64,000 nucleotides of DNA. Origin: Sideroxydans lithotrophicus. Its GTDB lineage: Bacteria; Pseudomonadota; Gammaproteobacteria; Burkholderiales; Gallionellaceae. This document shows, one piece after another, positions 40,227 through 48,150 of the stretch. The stretch covers positions 186,001 through 250,000 of the forward strand of contig DYJI01000004.1 in NCBI GenBank assembly GCA_020723185.1, in the 5' to 3' direction. The position numbers and the translations under genes are program-made. Under the pieces are notes generated by a model, which ran no database searches, had not been told where the DNA came from, and worked only from the letters and a program-made list of their open reading frames with translations. Position 1 is the stretch's first letter. Every line of letters starts with the position of its first letter.

Positions 40227-41318
40227 ATGGATACATTGAAACGACTCACAACCGCTGTCGCACTATGCATGATGCTGGCATTCAGCCTCGGCAGCCATGC
40301 CGACGAGATCCAGGATGCCAACAAGCTCTTCAAACAAGGACAGCTGACGCAAGCCCTGGACAAGGTCAACGGCTATCTGGCGAACAAGCCCAAGGATGCG
40401 CAGGCCCGCTTCCTCAAAGGACTCATCGTCAACGAGCAGGGCGACGCCTTGGGTGCCATCGCCATCTTCACCGAATTGACCAACGACTATCCGGAATTGC
40501 CGGAGCCCTATAACAACCTCGCCGTGCTGTACGCCGGGCTGGGGCAGTATGAGAAAGCAAAAGTCGCACTGGAGATGGCGATCCGCACCCACCCGAGCTA
40601 TGCCACCGCACACGAGAATCTGGGCGACATCTACGCCAAGATGGCCAGTCAGGCCTATGACCGCGCACTGCAACTGGACAAGAACAATGCAGGGACCAAG
40701 ACCAAGCTCGCCCTGATCCGCGACCTGTTCGGCAAGGGCTCGCAAAACGCTGCGCCTGCCACCCCCGCACTGACGGCCACCGCCACAGCACAGCCGGCCG
40801 CTCCCGCGCAACCCGTTGTTGTTGTTGCGGCAGCCGCACCGGCCCAACCCAAAGCGGCACCAGTCGAACCAGTTGCGAAGCCGGCTGTCACGGCAGCACC
40901 GGTCGTGGCCGTGGCACCAGCCGTCAAGGCCGCACCTGCCCCTGCCGCCAAGCCTGTGACGCCCCCCGCACCTGATGTCCGCACCGAGGTCATGCAAGCG
41001 ACGCGCGATTGGGCAGCGGCCTGGTCTGCCAAGAATGTGAAACGCTATCTTGCTTTTTATGCCCCGGAATTCAAGACACCCAATGGCGAGACTCGCAAGG
41101 CGTGGGAAGATCTTCGCCAGGATCGCATCAGCAAGCCGAAATCGATCAAGGTCGTGATCGATAACGTCAAGGTCGAGATCATCGACGGCAGTCACGCCAG
41201 CATCAGCTTCCTCCAGACTTACAACGCCAGCCACTTCAAGAGCGTGAACAACAAGACCCTGAGCTGGCTCAAGACATCTTCCGGCTGGCAGATCACCGAA
41301 GAGCGCAGCGACAACTGA
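40227..41318 (+). CDS. Secreted TPR protein with Cds6-like C-terminal domain
   Basis: A 363-residue exported protein: signal peptide MDTLKRLTTAVALCMMLAFS ending near SHA-DE, TPR-like repeats to about residue 180 (DEIQDANKLFKQGQLTQAL, EPYNNLAVLYAGLGQYEKA), a long Ala/Pro/Val-rich linker (about 190-270), and a C-terminal SnoaL/NTF2-like domain (TRDWAAAWSAKNVKRYLAFYAPEF ... SSGWQITEERSD). The same C-terminal domain ends the next gene product, an L,D-transpeptidase. The ATG at 40227 is chosen because it begins the signal peptide. A periplasmic accessory of cell-wall remodelling is inferred from context. Confidence 0.8.
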   Translation: MDTLKRLTTAVALCMMLAFSLGSHADEIQDANKLFKQGQLTQALDKVNGYLANKPKDAQARFLKGLIVNEQGDALGAIAIFTELTNDYPELPEPYNNLAVLYAGLGQYEKAKVALEMAIRTHPSYATAHENLGDIYAKMASQAYDRALQLDKNNAGTKTKLALIRDLFGKGSQNAAPATPALTATATAQPAAPAQPVVVVAAAAPAQPKAAPVEPVAKPAVTAAPVVAVAPAVKAAPAPAAKPVTPPAPDVRTEVMQATRDWAAAWSAKNVKRYLAFYAPEFKTPNGETRKAWEDLRQDRISKPKSIKVVIDNVKVEIIDGSHASISFLQTYNASHFKSVNNKTLSWLKTSSGWQITEERSDN

Positions 41319-41321
41319 TAG

Positions 41322-42488
41322 ATGAATACCCGGTTCAAACCCCTTCTGTTGCTACTGCCCTGCTTCGTGCTCACAGCCCAAGCGGAGCCCGACTCGCGCG
41401 ACCTGGAGCAACAGTTGGCCAGAAGCTTGCAGGCCGTCGGTGAAAATCGTCTGGATGTCGCGCTGAACGAGGTCGATTCGCTGCTCAGGATCAACCCGAA
41501 TTTCAAACTCGCCCAACTGGTGAAAGGCGACCTCCTGCTGGCTCGTTCCCGTTCCATCAGCGATTTCGGCGATGCGCCCAACGCCCCGCGCGACCTGGTC
41601 CAAGATCTGCGGGAAGAGGCACAAGTGCGTCTGCACCGCGCGCAACAACAGCACCCTGTGGCCATACCGCGTTATCTCTGGAAGCTCAATCCCAAGCAGC
41701 GTCACGTGGTGGTGGTCGATACCAGCAAATCCACGCTCTATCTTTATGAGAACGTGGCGGGAGAGCCGCGCTATGTGACCGACTTCTACATCAGCATGGG
41801 CAAAAAAGGGCCGGACAAAGTCGTCGAAGGCGACCAGAGGACTCCGCTCGGCGTCTATTTCGTGGACAGCTACATTCCCCGCCAGAAACTGGCCGACCTG
41901 TACGGCTCCGGTGCCTATCCGATCAGTTACCCGAACGAATGGGACAAACGTCAGGGGCGCAACGGTCACGGCATCTGGCTGCATGGCACGCCCTCGGACA
42001 CCTATAGCCGTCCGCCGCGGGCCAGCAACGGTTGTGTCGTGCTGTCGAATGCCGATCTGGACCGGCTGGGACGAGACATCCAGGTCGGTACCACGCCGGT
42101 CATCATCACCCACGGCATCGATTGGCAGGGCGAGTCCGACGATAAGGAGCGCGCAGCCTTGATGCGCTCGATCGAACAGTGGCGCAGCGACTGGGAAAGC
42201 CGCGATACCGAGCGCTATCTGTCGCACTACGCAGATGATTTCAACGCCGGCATCACCACGCTCAGCGACTTCGCCGCGCATAAGCGGCTGGTCAACAGCG
42301 GCAAAGACTGGATCAAGGTGAAGATCGAGAATCTGAGCCTCTTCCCTTACCCGACCCAGCAGGATCTGGTCGTGGTGGATTTCGAGCAGCACTACGACAG
42401 CAACAACCTGAGCAATCGCATGCACAAGCGCCAGTACTGGCAAAAGCGTGATGGTCGTTGGCAGATCGTCTATGAAGGAGCCGCGTAA
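41322..42488 (+). CDS. L,D-transpeptidase (YkuD) with Cds6-like domain
   Basis: A 388-residue exported cell-wall enzyme. Signal peptide [21 protein letters not shown], an N-terminal helical region, then a YkuD catalytic domain from about residue 128 ([18 protein letters not shown]) with the active site HGTPSD ... SNGCVVLSN (His and Cys present). The C-terminal 110 residues ([25 protein letters not shown]) are an NTF2-like Cds6-type domain. It resembles the ErfK/YafK group that cross-links peptidoglycan or anchors proteins. It starts 3 bases after the TPR gene. Confidence 0.9.
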   Translation: MNTRFKPLLLLLPCFVLTAQAEPDSRDLEQQLARSLQAVGENRLDVALNEVDSLLRINPNFKLAQLVKGDLLLARSRSISDFGDAPNAPRDLVQDLREEAQVRLHRAQQQHPVAIPRYLWKLNPKQRHVVVVDTSKSTLYLYENVAGEPRYVTDFYISMGKKGPDKVVEGDQRTPLGVYFVDSYIPRQKLADLYGSGAYPISYPNEWDKRQGRNGHGIWLHGTPSDTYSRPPRASNGCVVLSNADLDRLGRDIQVGTTPVIITHGIDWQGESDDKERAALMRSIEQWRSDWESRDTERYLSHYADDFNAGITTLSDFAAHKRLVNSGKDWIKVKIENLSLFPYPTQQDLVVVDFEQHYDSNNLSNRMHKRQYWQKRDGRWQIVYEGAA

Positions 42489-42490
42489 CA

Positions 42491-43072
42491 ATGAAATCGA
42501 TTCGCTTCGTCCTCACATTACTACTGGCAGGATTCTGCATCCTGCCCGCACAAGCCGCCTCACCAACCAAAGGAAAATTGAAAATGGTCAAACTCGAAAC
42601 CAACCACGGCACCATCACCCTGCAACTGGACGCAGAAAAAGCGCCGATCACCACAAAGAACTTCCTTGATTATGTGAACGCCGGTTTCTACACCAACGTG
42701 ATCTTCCATCGCGTCATCCCCAACTTCATGATCCAGGGCGGCGGCTTCGAACCCGGCATGAAGCAGAAGAAGACCAACGACCCGATCAAGAACGAAGCCG
42801 CCAACGGCCTGAAGAACGACAAATACACCATCGCCATGGCGCGCACCGGCGACCCGCATTCCGCCAGCGCCCAGTTCTTCATCAACGTGCGCGACAACGG
42901 CTTCCTCGACTATCCCGGCCAGGACGGCTGGGGCTATTGCGTGTTCGGAAAAGTGGTCGAAGGCATGGACGTCGTTGATGCCATCGCCAAGGTCAAGACC
43001 GGCAGCAGCGGTTTCCACCAGGACGTGCCGAAGGAAGACGTCGTCATCATCAAGGCGGAAGTCGTTCAATAA
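42491..43072 (+). CDS. Cyclophilin-type peptidyl-prolyl isomerase
   Basis: A 193-residue cyclophilin that isomerises X-Pro bonds. The first 22 residues are a signal peptide ([22 protein letters not shown]). The core has [25 protein letters not shown] and [14 protein letters not shown]. An internal ATG at residue 32 ([16 protein letters not shown]) matches the start of cytoplasmic PpiB and has AAAGGA upstream, so both a periplasmic and a cytoplasmic form could be made. It starts 2 bases after the L,D-transpeptidase gene. Confidence 0.92.
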   Translation: MKSIRFVLTLLLAGFCILPAQAASPTKGKLKMVKLETNHGTITLQLDAEKAPITTKNFLDYVNAGFYTNVIFHRVIPNFMIQGGGFEPGMKQKKTNDPIKNEAANGLKNDKYTIAMARTGDPHSASAQFFINVRDNGFLDYPGQDGWGYCVFGKVVEGMDVVDAIAKVKTGSSGFHQDVPKEDVVIIKAEVVQ

Positions 43073-43074
43073 GG

Positions 43075-43133
43075 TTTCAGGATACGGGATACAGTGAGAC
43101 CATCGTGCCCCTCCTGAATCCCGTATCCTGAAA
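43075..43133. repeat. Inverted heptad-repeat hairpin at the lpxH start
   Basis: Arms 43075-43094 (TTTCAGGATACGGGATACAG) and 43114-43133 pair with one mismatch in 20 across a 19-base loop. The arms are built of the same GGATnC heptad unit as the element inside the addA-like gene. The right arm ends on the A of the lpxH ATG, so in mRNA the hairpin would cover the place of a ribosome binding site. There is no T run for an intrinsic terminator. Confidence 0.75.
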
Positions 43134-43858
43134 TGCCTCACACCCTCTTCATTTCCGACCTGCACCTGAGCGAGTCGCATCCGCACACTGCAGAGTTTTT
43201 CCTGCGGTTCGTTCAGGATGTCGCCCCCAAGGCCGAATCGCTATACATACTAGGCGACCTGTTTGAATACTGGGCCGGCGACGACGATCTGGACGCCCCC
43301 TTCCATCGCCAGATATGTGGAGCGCTCTCCAATCTTGCCGCAGGACGAACACATATCTTCATCATGCATGGCAACCGCGACTTCCTGATGGAAGAAACAC
43401 TCGCCGCCGCCTGCAAAGCGCAACTGCTGCCCGATCCGACGCTCATAGACCTTTACGGACAACCCACCCTCCTGACCCACGGCGACATCCTGTGTACAGG
43501 AGATAGTGCTTACCAACAATTCCGATCTACAGTACGCAGTTCGGAATGGCGATCTCAATTCCTCTCGCAACCATTGAAGCAGCGTAAAGCGCAGATCGAA
43601 CAACTGCGCACGCAAAGCGAACGATCAAAGCGCGAGAAAGCCATGGACATCATGGACGCAAGCAACGAAGCTGTATACGCACTGCTACGCCACCACGGCT
43701 ATCCGCGCCTCATACACGGCCACACCCACCGTCCGGCGAAACACCTGCATCATTTGGATAATCACACCTGCGAACGCTGGGTGCTGGGGGATTGGGATAC
43801 ACAGGCCAATGCCTTGCTAGTTGATGACACCGCTGTTCAACAGCTGAAGTTCACCTAA
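43133..43858 (+). CDS. lpxH: UDP-2,3-diacylglucosamine diphosphatase
   Basis: A lipid A biosynthesis enzyme that hydrolyses UDP-2,3-diacylglucosamine to lipid X. It has 241 residues with the calcineurin-type metal ligands DLHL (FISDLHLSESHP), GDLFEYWAGDD, MHGNRDFL, LLTHGDILCTGD and HGHTHRP. The conserved N-terminus fixes the ATG at 43133, yet no Shine-Dalgarno sequence precedes it; the hairpin of the heptad repeat lies there instead. Confidence 0.94.
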   Translation: MPHTLFISDLHLSESHPHTAEFFLRFVQDVAPKAESLYILGDLFEYWAGDDDLDAPFHRQICGALSNLAAGRTHIFIMHGNRDFLMEETLAAACKAQLLPDPTLIDLYGQPTLLTHGDILCTGDSAYQQFRSTVRSSEWRSQFLSQPLKQRKAQIEQLRTQSERSKREKAMDIMDASNEAVYALLRHHGYPRLIHGHTHRPAKHLHHLDNHTCERWVLGDWDTQANALLVDDTAVQQLKFT

Positions 43859-43923
43859 CCATCCCTCGCTAACCAGCCAGAGTCGCAGCACGCGGTCGAT
43901 TTGAGGTATACACAATTCTTGGC

Positions 43924-43960
43924 ACAAAAAAACAGGGGAGACCGAAGTCTCCCCTGTTTC
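43924..43960. terminator. Strong bidirectional terminator with UUCG loop
   Basis: A perfect 12-base stem AACAGGGGAGAC/GTCTCCCCTGTT (43931-43942 and 43947-43958) with a 4-base loop that reads TTCG on the minus strand, followed in that direction by a run of seven T. It ends the Cyc2-like transcript and can also serve lpxH from the other side. Confidence 0.93.
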
Positions 43961-44019
43961 ATTGGTGCTTGTGCCTGGTTTGGATCCCGGCGAACCGGAA
44001 TCCTTACGTCAGCTCAAAC

Positions 44020-45258
44020 TTACCAAGCGGTTTCCAGCAGGAACGATGTCTGACGCGTGCCGTTGGCTTGCGCAGTATCGTACTTGGTGCCGCTGTAGGT
44101 GCTGTGAGTGATCTGCAAAGCCAGATTCTGGAGGATGTCGTAAGTTGCAGCCAGAGTCAGAGCATTGTCTGTTTTACCAGAAGCCTTACCGTTACGGTAG
44201 GCCGCGCCCAGATGCAGGGTGTGCGGGATCACGGTCACGTCTGCGCCAACTGTGAATGCCTTCTTGTCTTCAGTTGTGCTGGCGTTGTATGCGTTAGTTT
44301 TGGTAGCAGTAGACTTAGGTGTGTTGGCATAAGTAGCATAGAAACCTGCTTCCATGTCAGCCAATTGACCATGAGCCTGTGCGCTCAAGCCAGTTGCCTT
44401 GTACTCATTACCATCAACGAAGGTACCAACTGTCGCATCGGCAGTCTTGGTAGTTCCCGAGATGAATTCAGCAGTGATCACAGTATCCCAACCTGCGATG
44501 TTCGGCGTAGCGCCCACGTGCAGCATGTTCAGCGACAGAGCTGCGTCAGTCATCGGGAAATTCGGTGTCCAACGAGTCAGAGATACGTAACCCATGTCAG
44601 CCTTGCCCAGGAAGGTCAGACCGGAAGCTGCACCAGTTGCCACACCAACGTAACGGTGAGCAGAGATATCAGCGTGGTGTTCGTTCCAACGCACGGCGCG
44701 GTTCAGACCTGTGCTGGACTCGGTGTAGCCATAGAACGGACCCAGAGCGTCAGTCAGGAACGGGATCACGGACAGCTTCATGCCACCCATATCCGTAACC
44801 ATCGGAATACGGAAACCAACGAGGTCATCCATGCTGTGCTCGATCATGGTACCGACCTTCAGGTGCTCAGACTCACCCAGACGACCGCCGAAGAACAGAC
44901 CGAACTCGTCCGGAACCATCCACTTGCCGTCGTTGGTTGTGATCAGGTCGCCTGCAGCGTTGTTATACACCTTGGTTGCGCCACCGGTCATGCGATATTG
45001 CGCCTTCAGCAGGATACCTGCGTTCAGCGTAGCGGGGATGGACAGGTGATCGCCTTCGATCTTCTCTTGTGCGCCCATCATGGTGAAGCCGTCAGCCTTG
45101 AAGGCGCGACCGAAACCACTCAGAACGGGGAAGTGTTGTGCGTGGCAAGCAGAGCAGGCCATGCCGGTTTGACGTGCGAATGCCGGAACGGCAGCTGCTT
45201 CCGGTGCGAAGGCTGCAGCAGCCAGAACGCCAGCCAGAGAGAGAGCGACTTTCTTCAT
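44020..45258 (-). CDS. Cyc2-like fused outer-membrane cytochrome-porin
   Basis: A 412-residue exported protein. Signal peptide MKKVALSLAGVLAAAAFAPE, then VPAFARQTGMACSACHAQHF with one c-type heme site CSACH, then about 350 residues of amphipathic beta strands ending in F-L-L-E-T-A-W, an aromatic C-terminal residue typical of barrels inserted by BamA. This layout (one N-terminal heme plus a porin barrel) is that of Cyc2, the outer-membrane iron oxidase of Gallionella/Sideroxydans and Acidithiobacillus. The Fe(II) role is inferred; broader related fused cytochrome-porins of unknown substrate exist. RBS GAGGAG, own promoter and a strong terminator indicate a single-gene, high-expression unit. 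Confidence 0.8.
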   Translation of the reverse strand: MKKVALSLAGVLAAAAFAPEAAAVPAFARQTGMACSACHAQHFPVLSGFGRAFKADGFTMMGAQEKIEGDHLSIPATLNAGILLKAQYRMTGGATKVYNNAAGDLITTNDGKWMVPDEFGLFFGGRLGESEHLKVGTMIEHSMDDLVGFRIPMVTDMGGMKLSVIPFLTDALGPFYGYTESSTGLNRAVRWNEHHADISAHRYVGVATGAASGLTFLGKADMGYVSLTRWTPNFPMTDAALSLNMLHVGATPNIAGWDTVITAEFISGTTKTADATVGTFVDGNEYKATGLSAQAHGQLADMEAGFYATYANTPKSTATKTNAYNASTTEDKKAFTVGADVTVIPHTLHLGAAYRNGKASGKTDNALTLAATYDILQNLALQITHSTYSGTKYDTAQANGTRQTSFLLETAW

Positions 45259-45335
45259 TGATATTTCTCCTCGTTGATTTGGAAATTACCCTTTTGATGG
45301 CCGGGGGCTTCTACCCCGCAACCATGGGGACGCAC

Positions 45336-45363
45336 AATAAAGAAAACGTGAAGGGAGTGTCAA
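45336..45363 (-). promoter_or_regulatory. Promoter of the Cyc2-like gene
   Basis: Minus strand: perfect -35 TTGACA (45363-45358), a 16-base spacer, -10 TTTATT (45341-45336). The leader of about 70 bases contains a GGGG ... CCCC hairpin and the GAGGAG ribosome binding site. Confidence 0.7.
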
Positions 45364-45377
45364 AGCTTTGTTGCGTC

Positions 45378-45397
45378 GTGTTGCAATATTGCAACAC
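45378..45397. promoter_or_regulatory. Perfect 20-bp palindrome upstream of the Cyc2-like promoter
   Basis: The half-site GTGTTGCAAT is followed directly by its exact reverse complement ATTGCAACAC. It sits 14 bases upstream of the -35 hexamer and 14 bases after the histidine kinase stop codon. Position and symmetry fit the operator of a dimeric activator; the protein is unknown. Confidence 0.6.
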
Positions 45398-45411
45398 CCC
45401 GTTGTATGCCC

Positions 45412-47094
45412 TTACGTATCGGGCGAAAGCTCAAAGGTCACTTGGCCCGCCATATTCTCTCGCAGCTGCATTTTGTACCGGTTCTGCCTGGCCCATCTTG
45501 ATGCTTGATACAAGCCGACGCCCAATCCATCCTCCGAGGACACCACCGTCCGCAACAGCTTTTGCGCATATCCCGCCGGTATCGCACTGCCGTCGTCGCT
45601 CACCCGCAACGAGCGCGACCCGACATCCAGACTGACGCAGACATGCAAGCCCGGCTCGCGCAGACGCTTGTTCAGGGCGTTCTCGATCAGGTTGTCCGCC
45701 ACGCAGTCGAACATGGCGGCAGGTATCATCCCCACCGTCCTCACGCTTGCCCCCTCCAACTTCCACTCGATGCCGCGGTGTGCATTGCGCCGACATAACT
45801 CTTCCCACCAAGCCAGCAGCTCGACTTCCCGAGACTCTGCCTCCGGGGCTGGTGCCTTGAGCTTCCCCAGCAAGGTTTCGATGCGCTGCGACAGCACTGG
45901 CAATTGCTGCTGCAGGATGGGTTGCGCCTTTGTTGGCTCGCTCTGCGCGATGGATGCCAGTGCGAACAACGATTGCAGCATATTCTTTAGGTCATGCGTC
46001 AGTCGCGCACCCGTCTCATAGATGGCCTGCTGGCGTGTCATTTCGCGCAGCCGCTGTTCGCGCCGCTTGGCTTGGTAGAAATATCCCAGCACCTGCACCA
46101 ATAGCCGCATATGCAATAGCACGGTCGGCGCGACAGCCTGCCTGGTGAACAGGGTGATCGCCAGGTCTTCATCGGCCAACTCGACCCGGTGCGGACTGGC
46201 ATTGCCAAGCGTCCCGTGTCCTTCGGCCGATACCCAGGACATGCCGGTGACCCAGGGCATCTCGATCATGTGCTCGGTCGCACTCTCCAGGAATTCGCCC
46301 GGGCCGAGATCACGCTGCGCATCTGCGGCCAATTGCTTTAGCCACACTTCCAATGGCGTGCCAATGGAAAGCACATAGCGAGAAAAACTGCTCTGCAGCC
46401 CGAACGGACCGAACTCGGTATGCCAAAGCGCACCGAGGACGAATAAAGCGACCGCGATCAGGAACAAGGTACGCAGCAACGCATCCAGATACCCGACCTG
46501 ATTCAAGGTCATGAACGCCAGCGTGCCCAGCACCAGCACCGTCAGCAAAGTGAACAAGAGCAGTACATAGAAGAAATCGATGGCCTGCACCGCATCCGGC
46601 TTCTCGCGCTCGACCGGGATGACCGCCATCACTGCCAGCATCAAGGGCAACGCCACATTCATCAGATTGCGCGTCACCTCATCGAAGGCGGGCAAGGTGA
46701 ACAAGTGAGGCGCGATATGCAACAGCAGCAAAGCCAGCAGATAAGCCATGACCAGCAGATGATAGATACGCTGCCAGCGCGCATAGAAAGAGAAGGCGCG
46801 CGCGCCCACCAAAGCAAACAACCCGCCGACCCAGAAAGCCAATATCCACCAGTTCAGCCATGCCAGCGCAGCCAGACTCACACCGAGGATGAACAGCGAG
46901 TTACCCCAACTCAAGCGTGTCTCACTGCGCCACAATGGCTGCCAGACGAGGAACAAGCCCAGGTGCGCCAGCAACAGCGGGCGCGCCAGCATATGGTCTA
47001 TGCCCAGCCAAAAGGTGGCGTGCAGCGATACCAGCATGAGCAGCGATAGCCAACGGCTGGAGCGCACCCATTGCGCAGGATTCAATGTCGTCAT
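45412..47094 (-). CDS. Multi-span membrane sensor histidine kinase
   Basis: A 560-residue kinase. The first 225 residues hold about seven to eight transmembrane helices with short loops, so it senses within or near the membrane. A linker of about 125 residues follows, then the H-box ETGARLTHDLKNML with the phospho-His at 367, the N-box DNLIENALN, and G-boxes VSDDGSAI and GLGVGLYQ. No response regulator gene is adjacent; the only one in the window is the NtrC-family gene at 23.3 kb, and a PilS/PilR-like pairing is possible. It is divergent from the sigma-54-type pilin promoter. Confidence 0.88.
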   Translation of the reverse strand: MTTLNPAQWVRSSRWLSLLMLVSLHATFWLGIDHMLARPLLLAHLGLFLVWQPLWRSETRLSWGNSLFILGVSLAALAWLNWWILAFWVGGLFALVGARAFSFYARWQRIYHLLVMAYLLALLLLHIAPHLFTLPAFDEVTRNLMNVALPLMLAVMAVIPVEREKPDAVQAIDFFYVLLLFTLLTVLVLGTLAFMTLNQVGYLDALLRTLFLIAVALFVLGALWHTEFGPFGLQSSFSRYVLSIGTPLEVWLKQLAADAQRDLGPGEFLESATEHMIEMPWVTGMSWVSAEGHGTLGNASPHRVELADEDLAITLFTRQAVAPTVLLHMRLLVQVLGYFYQAKRREQRLREMTRQQAIYETGARLTHDLKNMLQSLFALASIAQSEPTKAQPILQQQLPVLSQRIETLLGKLKAPAPEAESREVELLAWWEELCRRNAHRGIEWKLEGASVRTVGMIPAAMFDCVADNLIENALNKRLREPGLHVCVSLDVGSRSLRVSDDGSAIPAGYAQKLLRTVVSSEDGLGVGLYQASRWARQNRYKMQLRENMAGQVTFELSPDT

Positions 47095-47108
47095 CTCGTC
47101 ACCATGGC

Positions 47109-47122
47109 GTCGATTGCTCGAC
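47109..47122. promoter_or_regulatory. Candidate enhancer dyad upstream of the pilin promoter
   Basis: GTCGA-TTGC-TCGAC, a perfect 5-base inverted repeat with a 4-base spacer, about 140 bases before the predicted sigma-54 start site, where enhancer-binding proteins normally bind. No second copy with clear match was found upstream of the other pilin. Confidence 0.3.
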
Positions 47123-47175
47123 AGAATTTATCAACACCAGCTCCATCGTTCACTCAATGAGCAGAATATATTTGC

Positions 47176-47188
47176 CAATTGATTGATT
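47176..47188 (-). promoter_or_regulatory. Consensus IHF site
   Basis: On the minus strand AATCAATCAATTG matches the IHF consensus WATCAA-N4-TTR at every fixed position. It is centred about 73 bases before the predicted sigma-54 start, the usual place for an IHF bend between enhancer and promoter. The surrounding DNA is A/T rich. Confidence 0.6.
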
Positions 47189-47228
47189 TTTATTTATAAA
47201 GCACACCGGATCGCGAATCACCCAGCAC

Positions 47229-47244
47229 TGGCATGCAATTTGCA
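47229..47244 (+). promoter_or_regulatory. Sigma-54 promoter of the first pilin gene
   Basis: TGGCATGCAATTTGCA fits TGGCAYG-N4-TTGCA with the invariant GG (47230-47231) and GC (47242-47243) separated by exactly 10 bases. The pilin ATG follows 100 bases downstream. Confidence 0.75.
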
Positions 47245-47343
47245 AGATGCAGTCATGCAGGCGGTAGCGATTGCTACCAGGGTTCGGATACGCAGCAGTC
47301 TAGCGCATCCAGAAACCGACTATCACCCACTGGAGGAAACACA

Positions 47344-47982
47344 ATGAAGCAAAAGCAATCCGGCTTTACTCTAATCGAAATCGCCATCGTGCTGGTGATC
47401 ATCGGCCTGTTGCTCGGCGGCGTGCTGAAAGGTCAAGAGCTGATCAATAGCGCCAAGGTGAAGAATCTGGCGACGGACTTCAAAAACGTTCCCATTTACA
47501 TATATGCCTATCAGGATAAATACCGTGCCCTTCCTGGCGACGACAAAGCAGCGGACACCCACTTGGCAGTTTCCGGCGTTACCGTGACCATCACAAACGG
47601 AGACGGCAATGGTGTCATTGGCGGCGCATGGGATGCCTCATCCGGCGAGTCGTTCCAGTTCTGGCAACATATCCGCTTGGCAGGGATCGCACCGGGCACC
47701 ACCACCACCACTGATAACGCCTACATTCCTACCAACACCATCGGCGGCACTATCGGCATCACCAATAGCACATCAAACAACCCGATAACTGGCCTACGCG
47801 GAAGTTATATCGTTTGTTCCGCAAGTGTTCCAGGGAAATTCGCAAAGCAACTAGATATCGCTATGGACGATGGAAATACGGCTGCCGGCTCAATGATGGC
47901 TGCGGTCAGCGGAACAGCTGCAGCAACTGCGACAGCAAGCATAGGCGATGACTCCCCATACAATGTATGCATGGGATTCTAA
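47344..47982 (+). CDS. Type IV pilin, first paralogue
   Basis: A 212-residue prepilin with a 7-residue leader (MKQKQSG) and mature N-terminus FTLIEIAIVLVIIGLLLGG with Glu5. Later motifs are LATDFKNV, YQDKYRALPGDD, FWQHIRLAG, YIPTNTIGG, PITGLRGSYIVCS and KQLDIAMDDG; nearly all recur in the paralogue 0.2 kb downstream. The ATG has GGAGGAAAC upstream and a sigma-54 promoter further up. A terminator follows, so it is a single-gene unit. It lacks the paired Cys loop of standard PilA at the C-terminus (two Cys in all: one in YIVCS, one near the end). Confidence 0.9.
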   Translation: MKQKQSGFTLIEIAIVLVIIGLLLGGVLKGQELINSAKVKNLATDFKNVPIYIYAYQDKYRALPGDDKAADTHLAVSGVTVTITNGDGNGVIGGAWDASSGESFQFWQHIRLAGIAPGTTTTTDNAYIPTNTIGGTIGITNSTSNNPITGLRGSYIVCSASVPGKFAKQLDIAMDDGNTAAGSMMAAVSGTAAATATASIGDDSPYNVCMGF

Positions 47983-48008
47983 TCGCCTCACACCTATAGA
48001 AGTCGCGC

Positions 48009-48040
48009 AAAAAAGCCCGCCCTAATCGGCGGGCTTTTTT
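48009..48040 (+). terminator. Intrinsic terminator after the first pilin gene
   Basis: Stem GCCCGCC/GGCGGGC with a 6-base loop (48022-48027), preceded by a run of A and followed by T6. Confidence 0.93.
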
Positions 48041-48104
48041 ACGCCCCTTCCTTGGCCATTTTTCGTCGCCCATCGTCGACATCGCGTCGCCTCTAACACA
48101 ACAA

Positions 48105-48125
48105 CTGAAGCACTTGCTGCTTCAG
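48105..48125. promoter_or_regulatory. Inverted repeat upstream of the second pilin
   Basis: CTGAAGCA and TGCTTCAG, a perfect 8-base inverted repeat with loop CTTGC, 26 bases upstream of the possible sigma-54 element. It could be an operator or a hairpin. Confidence 0.4.
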
Positions 48126-48150
48126 TCCTGCAACCGCACGCCCCTATTGC

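Noticed and set aside
47233-47343. N-terminal extension of 37 codons on the first pilin frame
   Set aside because: It would place a long tail before the 7-residue leader and overlap the sigma-54 promoter; the ATG at 47344 with GGAGG is clearly right.
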